Shown here: positions 55,761-64,000 of the stretch, piece by piece | How the letters are laid out: the number at the start of each line of letters is the position of its first letter | Position numbering within the stretch: position 1 is the first letter of the stretch | Assembly (NCBI GenBank): GCA_002205965.3 | Contig: NADL03000691.1 | Location: forward strand, 2,046,001 to 2,110,000 | DNA: 64,000 nt | From: Kappaphycus alvarezii | Lineage: Eukaryota > Rhodophyta > Florideophyceae > Gigartinales > Solieriaceae | Direction: 5' to 3' | Notes under the pieces: model-generated | Database searches by the model: none | Told to the model about the DNA's origin: nothing | Seen by the model: the letters and a program-made list of their open reading frames with translations, nothing else | Made by a program: the position numbers and the translations under genes

Positions 55761-56687
55761 TACTATAGAGGGTGTAAGTTCTTATTTTTGGGCTTTAATA
55801 TTCTTTAATATATGAGTATAATTATCTGCGGGAGCCTCTGGAGGTTTGGAACTACCTTAACGTAGACAGGGAACTTGAAGAATCAGAACAAGAAGAGAAA
55901 AGAGGACTTGAGGAACAATGCTTGTTTCCGTTGACGTAGGATTGGCTGCAGTCCATTTTTATACTATTATTACAGGAAGAGTGGAAAATAGAGATGATTA
56001 AATAATTTTTCGATCGAAGAGTTGTTTGAAACTTTTCCCGAATAGAAGGGGAAAATGGAAAATGCAGAGTCTAACAAAAAAAAAATTGCGCTAAATTTGG
56101 ACCTCTCGTGAGAAATGATGTGAGATGAACGCCAGTAGAGCGTCATTGTAGTTACTAGGTTAGAGAACTACGACTTGAAAATCCAGTTTTTAATATTGCG
56201 AAACCCATCAAAGCGGTGCACTACAAGGTACGTTTCTGAGACTCTCATTAAATTTAGTGGACAATGAATGTGCCTGGCTGTATTTTTTAAAAAGTTTTAG
56301 CCTCAATAACATGCAGCGATTAATTGATTGCGGATGGACACTGTACAGTGCAAAAAATATTTCAATTTACAATTCGCAAAATTGGCCACGGCGAGAGACC
56401 CACCAGGCCTAGTCCCTCTGGGACTAGCTCGAATCGTGCCAAACGGCCCCATTTGGCCCGAAACATACAAAAGTATATACCTGTGGCATCCATGCACACC
56501 GCATTACACACCAGCGTTTCCACAAGTTCTGGCGTAAACAAATGTAAATGTCTAAGTTTAGAGAGCTATTTTACTTCTTATACTCCTGTCCTGTGAAAGT
56601 AGTACGGTATTGAAACAATTGTGAAAAAAGACCCAATTTATCCAAAACACGCTACGCTCTGAATCTACAAGCGTCCTCCAAGTATGT
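55761..56687. other. Unassigned sequence
   Basis: No recognised coding or repeat signal. Short frames only. Confidence 0.35.
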
Positions 56688-57068
56688 TTGCCATTAGGAA
56701 CTGTTCATAAAGGAGGCCTCTTAGTCTGGTACAGAGTGCAGTACCATGAGTTTGTACGAACGATAAATTTACTTCCAAGGTACCTTCGATGTAATTTCCT
56801 GGGCGTAATTCCGATAACCATTCTCGACATGACTCCGGTTGCCTCCTCCATCTTACCAAGAAGTAACTTTAAACGCCTTGTGAGGTATACTAAGAAGGGT
56901 CTTCAGACTATACCTAAGACACACTTCGAATCTGTACGTTCGTTTTGTATGTACTATCGTTCTTATCGTAGAATCTGTTTGACCTCCAGAAAGCCCAGAC
57001 GTTATCGGCTTTTTGCCGTTGATAGCACTATCACGCTACAAGAAAACCGGCATTTAATCTGGGTTTGA
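56688..57068 (+). CDS. 126-residue open frame, unknown
   Basis: The frame starts MPLGTVHKGGLLVWYRVQYH and ends ENRHLIWV. It is basic in the middle (RRICLTSRKPRRYRLFAVDS). The stretch YRLFAVDSTITL recalls the first catalytic Asp context of IS4-type transposases (LxAVDGTxxxL). No second or third catalytic residue and no terminal repeats were found, so no function is assigned. It may be chance. Confidence 0.25.
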   Translation: MPLGTVHKGGLLVWYRVQYHEFVRTINLLPRYLRCNFLGVIPITILDMTPVASSILPRSNFKRLVRYTKKGLQTIPKTHFESVRSFCMYYRSYRRICLTSRKPRRYRLFAVDSTITLQENRHLIWV

Positions 57069-57404
57069 GCTTGCACCAATGTAAAAACACACAGTTAAAA
57101 TTTGGCACGCCGTCCAAACATGTCTTCGTGACAATAAGATCTTTCGGGTTGACAATGGGTAGAAGTGCGGAATTGTTATATTTTGCTACCTTCATTGGTT
57201 AATGCAGGATCCAAACGGGTTGTTTTAAAGAGCTTTTCGTAGAAAGGCAAGCAGGGTTGTATTCGTGTGCCTACTGTGGCCATTGTGGTCTTTTCGAAAA
57301 CGAAGTTTCCACTTTTGGCAACTGCATGCGGTAGTTATGTTGTATGGTATCATTGATGAAGCTCTCTGCGTTACGATTCCACGATGCTCTGTGTAGCAAT
57401 GTGT

Positions 57405-57478
57405 CTGTTACACCGCTGTGTAATAGAGGCTTGCCCGCTTTTGTAATTCTAGTTCTCTATTACACAGTGGTGTAACAG
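57405..57478. repeat. Long hairpin, 24-bp arms
   Basis: The left arm CTGTTACACCGCTGTGTAAT AGAG (57,405-57,428) and right arm CTCTATTACACAGTGGTGTA ACAG (57,455-57,478) are reverse complements with one mismatch, around a 26-base loop. No gene is recognised on either side. Confidence 0.85.
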
Positions 57479-57887
57479 AGTAATTGCATCGTCTTCAGTG
57501 AATTTAAAAGTTTGATTTTCCTTCAATGTTTTTGATTGACGTGGAGCCCTCTGTCATCGTTTTATTTACTTAGTTCCATCCTAGATAGTACAATTCTATA
57601 GTTATACCTCCACTTCCTTGTAAGTTCTACTAGGCTAACAAAGTATTGAATTTGTAGAGTAAAGCTAAAGTACTGTCTGTATAAAAAGGGCTAGTCTGGA
57701 TTCTTGTGGGAGACCAGGTACACTCCATACACCCTTTGTCCCAAACTTTCAGAGACCAACTACCATCGTCTGTAGTGGTCTTTGTAGTAGAATGGCCTTG
57801 TCACGTCCACGCACCGGGGGGTTTTAAGAGTGGAGCTTCTTCTGGAGACCAGTTTAGCTAAACTAGACAGCTACAGGAGTGGCAGGG

Positions 57888-57929
57888 CGAGCGCGACCGT
57901 AGGTCGCGCTCGAGCGCCGGTCGCGCTCG
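57888..57929. repeat. GC-rich hairpin with a duplicated arm
   Basis: CGAGCGCGACC (57,888-57,898), a GTA loop and GGTCGCGCTCG (57,902-57,912) form an 11-bp perfect stem. GGTCGCGCTCG occurs again at 57,919-57,929, so two alternative pairings are possible. Confidence 0.85.
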
Positions 57930-59128
57930 AAGGGACTAGGAGGACGCCCTAGGATCCGGAGGCACACTAGTTGGTCTAGCTGTAGAGATTGACTGCATCG
58001 CTCGGCTTGCCAGCACTCAACCTGGCAAAAACTAGACAAAACACACCAGACTACTACGGTCTCGGTGGTGCTGGTCAGGGAATCGGTCTGATAGTTCTTT
58101 TATCGTTTACTGTCAGGGCTCCTAAGTTCAACGGCCCTAAGTACTATCGGTGCCATTTACTGTAGTCCTGTCAACTAATTATTCCTACAGTAATGAATAA
58201 AATAAAGGGAATTTTAAGGGAATAGATGTAATTGCCCTGGACCTAGAGACGTAGCCCTAAATCATAGCAATCACACCTGTCACTACATCTGTGCCCTGCA
58301 GAGCACAGCCTGCGGTACTGTAGTAGGACACTACGCGCGCATGAAAGTAAAAGGCCAGATTCCCACATGCCCCACGTCCAGCGTCGAGCGTATCCCACCG
58401 CGAAAAACGCGAGGAAAAAGACCAGTGAACCAGTCTTGTTTGTGGTTTGCGCTGCGCTTTTGAATGAGTAGCACTAATTTCTCACCATGGGTGGGAGTTC
58501 CGATGGCGTTGGCAACCTGGTACTGTGGGTACCGAACTTGCGTCGCAGGTTAGTGTCATTACGCTGATATCAATCCGGTCGAGGAGATCCTCGACAAGGT
58601 TGTGTCGGTATGGGGAGTGGTAAACCCCATCCGGAAAATTTTGCCGTCTCAAGTCTTAATTGGAAATGTTGCTAGTAAGACTGACTCACGCTTCCCTCGT
58701 AGTAGCGTAGCTACTAGTCTTCATACCCTTCGTGGGTCGCAGTTGCACGCGAACTGTATTATTAATTCCTTATTGTGCCTTCCGGGTGTAACTTGAATCG
58801 GATAAGGTTGACCTAGTGAATTAAAATGTTTGGGGGCGGTTGAGCGAAAAAACCCTTTGTTTACATATCAAATGCCTTAACTGGGGGTTTTCAGTGGTAG
58901 AGGATCAACCCTCAATGGCTTTGTCTGGCACGTGCGGCGCAACCGGGAAAAGCCAATGAAATTCAGTAATCGAGGTAAGGGTTTTGCCATGTTACAAGGA
59001 ATTCCATTGTGTGTCAGTGCACGCATCTCCTGTACAGTGCGGTATTTAACCAGGAGTCCTGATGATTTCAGGTGCATCCATAACCTCTCCAGAGTCACGG
59101 TCCGATCAGACATCTCATTGCCATTCGC

Positions 59129-60390
59129 TTGTCTTTCCTAACTCATCCATCCTCATCGTCCTCCATTCACCTCTTCATCGCCATCTATCATCAGATTCCT
59201 TCTATTCTTCTTCGCTATCGGACAGCCTGTCTTGTCGTGGCCGGCCTTCTTTTTGAAGCTGGATCGGCTGCGAGGGCAGATCAACTGCTTAGTTCCGCTC
59301 TGGGTATCCCGAGGGCGAGAGTTGCCAACAGAAACTAGCAAGGGCGCTTTGACTCTGACGCCGGCTCGGTTGGTCAGCACCGGATCGAGAGGCTTCCCGC
59401 CTGCGCACGCCGACGCGGTCATTACTTCGACCTTAGTTTTGCTGTCGAGGAGAATCTCGATCTTGCTTTTGCGAGGTGTGCCAATGGGGCACCATACGCT
59501 ACGAGGATTGACTCGTTAAATAGAGATGACCTGGACTGCGATGATTACTTTTTCACGTCCTTGCTGTTTGCGCGGGAGCGCTCCTTGATCCCTGGTCGCA
59601 CTGGGCTTGCCCTGAATGTTGCCATCGGGGCGATTGCGATTGCTACCCGATCTATGGGGATATGAACGCAAGTTCTGTCACACCCACCGTGCGTTCCTCG
59701 GCTACTACAACCGGGAGGCGGAGATCGTAGTCTCAGCGGCGCTGATTGGGAATTATTTCCTATGCCTGTGTGGTTTCACAAATTCGAAGTGCCGTACGGC
59801 TTCCTAGCAGAGACTTTCTGCTACATATTTTACCGCAGTCTCGAATTGTCCGGCGGCTTTGACAATGACGGGGATTCCTCGTGGAATATCACCACATCCG
59901 AGTGGGATCAGAACTGCGTCTTCGAGTTTGTGTACGAAGCTCGCAGGGGCAAGCTGTGGTACTTGCTTGGCGCTGCAGTGGATGCTGCACGCGAGATGGG
60001 AATGGAAGCGGTACTTCCTAATACTCCTGACGCTGATAGTCAGGACTCCAGAGAGTTGCTGGATTTCGTTGACCAGCTCCCCTGGTCGGAGGTTCCTTCT
60101 GCTAACCGTATCCTGCCTGCATAGGCTCAGCGCACACTCAGCTCAGTTGCGTATAACCGTTGGGGTCCGTCATTTTTGATTGCCTTGCTCGGAACGGGCG
60201 GTCCGGTGGTATCAACATTGTCGGCATGCTCGATGTACTACGGGAGATCATTGATTCTGGGAGAGCTTTTGTGTTCTCCAAGGGCCTCACGTCGACCGCA
60301 CCTGCGCTTGCAGTTGTAGAGAGAGGGAATTCTCTCATGGATGAGGCCAATGAGGATTACATGCCGGCCGATACTGGGACTGGCGGATAA
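59129..60390 (+). pseudogene. Coding-like stretch of unknown family
   Basis: Consecutive plus-strand segments have protein-like composition rather than random sequence. At 59,762-60,124 (120 residues) lies VPYGFLAETFCYIFYRSLEL, EWDQNCVFEFVYEARRGKLW and AAVDAAREMGMEAVLP, ending LLDFVDQLPWSEVPSANRIL. At 60,160-60,390 lies GINIVGMLDVLREIIDSGRA, ending in EDYMPADTGTGG. Upstream, 59,129-59,660 has ADQLLSSALGIPRARVANRN and AVEENLDLAFARCANGAPYA. The pieces lie in more than one frame, so the gene is broken or spliced. I recognise no domain. A worn host gene and an old viral insertion are both possible; neither has positive evidence. Confidence 0.4.
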
Positions 60391-63300
60391 TTGTTATCAT
60401 GGGAATAGCCCACTTTTTGTAAATGAAAGTCCAGGTTGGCTGCTCCAAACACTGTTGTTAGACATGCTGCTTCTTTTTTTCCTGAGTACTCTGTAGTTGA
60501 CAGGAAGTTGAGGCGTTTTCCCGGCTCAACTTAGACTGAAAAGTAGCTTGTACATAATAATAGTGAAATACTGTCATGAAATTCCATAACAAGTGAACAT
60601 TGTTGTCATGTGAGTTCGTGCTCCAACCTGTCCATCATAGGGAGTGAGAATCGTGCTTAACAAGATCTGTACGAGTAATTAGGCTCGTCTTCGTACCATA
60701 GTGGTCATCCAAGGGTCTCTTTGGCAATACAACTGACGCGAGAGTTTTGGTACGTACGTCAGCGCATTGTCTTTCAAACAAGGTGTCCCTATCAAATCAA
60801 AATTGAGACGGGGCAAGTTTTACCTTGTGTATGAGCCATGGGCTGTACTCACGTTTGTGTTGAATGTTTTTCCCTGTTAAGGAACCCTTGACATTCTTAC
60901 CCGATTGAGTGGGGGTCAGGGACTTCCTGAACATAGCAGCGCTGGGCGCGGTTACACTCCATATGAGACTCGGAGAATGGCCCTCCCCACCTTCGTCCTC
61001 TTTGAGACCCCATTTAGGTCATCATGAGTTGTCTTCCATCTCCTCAAAGAGCGGGGATTAGGGGTTTTTAAGCGTCCCCGACTAAAATTTAAGGCGAAGA
61101 TTTCCTTGTCCGTTTGTAGTTGGTCTCGGCATCAACTATCAACGACAGAAACAATTACACAGAGCTTCCTGTGCATAGCAACCCCGAGTCAGCTCGTGGA
61201 ATCGTTCCCGACAAGGTCACTCTGTCAGTGATTGACCTTGGGGGTGAATATTCATCCTAAACTAACTTCAGCGGTGCTGATGACGGTGACAAGCAACGCG
61301 CTCGTCCGCTTCCACATGATATGCTAAGGTACATGGTCCATTTTTCCGTGACTGCTCTTCTCCGGCGTATCGTCCGTAATCGGGCAGGGTTCCTGACTTC
61401 TTTCCAAAGTGTCCCTTAGAAGGGTCAGTGGCCTGAGTAACTGGGTTGGCCCAGTATTCGTTCGTAGCCGGACCTACTCAAATTCTAAGTTGTGGGGAGG
61501 GTTCCGCCCACTCTTTAAGAGCCATTTTTTGATGGCCCGAGTCTTCAGGAGTCCTGGTGGTTCGGTCGGGACGAAGTTTCGCTTGATACGAATGGACGCA
61601 GCAGGGTTGATGCTGTTTGGGCCAAGACTGCCTTGGTCTGCATTTCGAGCAGGCTAAGGACTTTCTCAGTGTATACGCAATTGCAATCGTCTTTGGTCGC
61701 CACTATGATTCCTAGTCGAAATGAGGAGTTCCTTCGAACTCGCGCTTATTTTTCAGAGTAGGGGAATCCCCTATTTATCATTGTCATCCAAAAATGTCAA
61801 TCCCACAGCAGGATGCTAGAGCTTGTTCAGGGGACCTCCCCTTTTTTAAACCAGTCTAGGGACTCCTGAGGCATGAAAACTTATCGAGAGAGTTGTGATG
61901 CTACCAGCTTCCCTGGTTACTGCTGAAGTTCCGGCGGAATTTCCCGAAAAGCGCAATGGGATAATATATTGGCGAGGAATCAGTTGATGATCTGATACTG
62001 GAGTGGTCAAGCATTGCTTGAAAGAATAGCGTACCGGCAATTCTCGGTCACGCGTGTTGTCAACGGAGTGTGTTTAGCCTTCCCGGCGTTCAGTATTTAA
62101 TCACGGTGCGGCCTAGGGAACTTAGTCATTGTCACAACGGAGATAAACGGCTCTTACCCTCTCTTGCTATTTGTCGAGCCTCGGCTCGACGATACAGTTG
62201 GGGATTTCCCTTTCATTCTTGGTGTGACAAGGTATCGCTTACCGGTTGATACGCGACGCGTAGTTCGTCGCTCGTGTTAATAAGGCGTCCTGTCTTTCGT
62301 CTTTGTCGGTCATAAGTGACGTGATATTTCACAAAGAGGACCAACTCCGTTGGTCAGATGGTTGTGGGCGGCTCGCGCACCCGTATACTCAGGTTCTCCT
62401 GACTTGGTAAGATCCATTGGAGTGTCTAATTTCTTCTTCGTATTGAAACAATTTATTCATTTTTGTGACTCTGTCCGGCTCCTGCCGGAAGTGGCGTAAC
62501 GGAAGGGAAGGGTTTCAGGACGTCCTGAATGGATAGACTTGTGCAGGAGATGACTCTGCGTAACTCAAATCAGGGAGCCTGAGGATTGCGGTAAAGCGTA
62601 AACTCCACTCTCGCTCGGTGAGCAAGGGAAATCTTGCCAATTCTGGCCACCACATTTCGGAGGGTCAACTTGAGGCTTCCAGAGTCAGGGTATCTTGACT
62701 TTGACTGAAGAGCGGTCTCCAGTTGGAGTTTCCGTTTGTTCCAAATTATTTTGGAGAACCCTGAGCACACTTCCGCTCTCGAGTATCCGGTAGTGGGATG
62801 AGTTCTTTTCCAGTCTTCACTTGACTCGTGAATTCCTGACCAGATATCCTCGCTGGCGGAGTACAACTGTACAGAGGTACAAATTTACGGGTGTCCAAGT
62901 TTACTTAGAACAAACTGCCCTGAAAAGTACAGTATGCCTGGTCATTGCTGTACCAAGATTGAGCTTGGCACTTGAAAATTTCAAAACCAACTCTCAAGCC
63001 CATAGTTCAGAGTTCATCAACGCAAAGGAGGGAGAGATCCTCGGATACGAGTGCTTCGACCATGTCGTATGTAGTTAAGTAACCCAACTTGTATAAAGTC
63101 AAATTCGGATGCCGGTGTTCGACTATAAACACGCAGGGTTGTCCCTGTTAGTAGTACAGTGCAGTGACACAGTATAGAAAAGAGTTGGAGGTGATCTTCC
63201 ACATTGCAACGTAAGTCGCCATAGTTATAAACCATTATCAGGTAGTCTTGATAACCAGATGTATCTTCTTATAAAGTCACCCCCACCAGGTAGTCCTGTT

Positions 63301-64000
63301 TGTTTCACCACAGTAGCTATGAATCACAATCTGCACCAGCGAGAGCAGGTCCTCCCCTCCCCGCGTGAAACAAAACGGTACTGGCTAAACGTGACCCAAT
63401 GGTGGTGTTGCCATGGTTTTTAGCCAAGTATCTCCTTGTTCTTTACCCACCTGGTTGTCACTCAGATGGCGGGTAGTACTGAGGTGGTCTCAGTCGCTTG
63501 CGTCGGTGGTAATGCGCCACCGCGCTGAAAGGAATTGAAGACCTGGGTTCCCAGGTATCATCCCTGGGTGAATAGTTCGTCCAGCGGACGCTGGACGAAC
63601 CCGCTGTGAAGTTCATGATCGACTATCCGATCAAATACGTAGGTACCAAGGTCACCGGGAGCTTCAGTAAGGTCGTCCTGACTTTTTTTGCAGTCTGGGT
63701 TCCAGATGCAGGTATGTCTTTAGTAGTCCGAAGTGTCCTCGGTAGTCCATGCCCTTTTGTCCATGCCCTTTTGCACCAAGGCGGGAGGAACGGCGAAGCT
63801 TTGCTTCTTTTGTATTGTATTCCTTTTCGGGGGTTTATCCCTCCGATCTAAGCGAAAAACGGTGCTCCTTGTTCTTGTTCGGCGATGGGGTTTGGATCCT
63901 CCACCATTGTCGACTCAGGATTACCCTGAGAGGCTCCCTTCTTTTGCTGAAAAGGTGACAGGGTTGCGAATCCCGAGTCAGGAATGGTCTTACTTCCTTG
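60391..64000. other. Unassigned right end
   Basis: No family is recognised. Plus-strand segments near 61,130-61,400 (ESARGIVPDKVTLSVIDLGG) and 61,409-61,657 look mildly protein-like and could continue the unknown stretch at 59.1-60.4 kb. A minus-strand frame of 98 residues lies at 62,570-62,866 and a plus-strand frame of 81 residues at 63,606-63,851, both without motifs. Confidence 0.35.

Larger units (their letters stand above)
57069..59128. other. Unassigned sequence holding two hairpins
   Basis: Apart from the hairpins at 57,405 and 57,888, nothing is recognised. GC content rises after about 57.8 kb relative to the gypsy region. Frames are short. Confidence 0.35.

Noticed and set aside
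56688-57068. IS4-type transposase from the AVDST motif
   Set aside because: Only one weak motif; no further catalytic residues and no terminal inverted repeats.
61260-61300. GADDGD as a viral polymerase GDD motif
   Set aside because: The surrounding residues do not fit an RNA polymerase palm, and no other polymerase motif is found.
1-64000. CRISPR arrays, rRNA genes, bacterial operons
   Set aside because: No regularly spaced repeats, no conserved rRNA segments and no Shine-Dalgarno-led gene clusters were seen. The content is eukaryotic retroelements.

Overview
This window comes from a eukaryotic nuclear genome. It is almost entirely a graveyard of retrotransposons, and I found no intact host gene, rRNA, convincing tRNA, CRISPR array or bacterial operon. 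It holds Ty1/copia and Ty3/gypsy elements, LINEs with a restriction-like endonuclease, solo LTRs and nested insertions. The lineage cannot be fixed from these bases. One Ty3/gypsy copy (46.6-49.25 kb) resembles elements I know from oomycetes, and the LINE type is common in algae and protists. My guess is an alga or other protist, at low confidence.

Layout. 0-0.95 kb is unassigned. 0.95-5.05 kb is an old minus-strand Ty3/gypsy element. 5.48-9.98 kb is a long GC-rich LINE (LINE-1) with a 139-bp insertion near its 3' end. 10.1-10.93 kb is the 3' tail and LTR of a D-type gypsy element. 12.54-13.25 kb is a minus-strand LINE fragment. 13.5-23.7 kb is a minus-strand copia element (copia-1) split by two insertions: a 1.5-kb solo LTR (15,486-16,996) and a complete-looking LTR-bounded copia element (copia-2, 17,682-23,005). 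23.96-27.45 kb is an older LINE (LINE-4), itself split by a young LINE copy (LINE-2) and a second 1.5-kb solo LTR. 27.6-46.6 kb holds three related Ty3/gypsy elements: A (minus), B (plus) and C (minus). 46.6-49.25 kb is a different gypsy element (D), joined to C through one LTR. 50.5-52.16 kb is a third long solo LTR. 54.1-54.78 kb is another LINE 3' end. From about 55.8 kb to the end I recognise no element; there are two striking hairpins and a coding-like stretch of unknown family at 59.1-60.4 kb.

The most interesting point is the long LTR family. Three solo copies, plus the 5' LTRs of elements A and B and one further relic, carry an open-frame segment inside the LTR itself. It would encode a small protein with a conserved N-terminal block, a long glutamate-rich tract and a conserved C-terminal block. 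A TATTTAAA-like box lies about 110 bases before its start codon, and a second box (TATATAAG) lies after its stop and before the LTR end. The protein would therefore sit in the U3 part of the LTR, a layout reminiscent of sag of mouse mammary tumour virus. I recognise no family for it.

All the LTR elements are treated as fossils here; the copies are broken and are not reconstructed.
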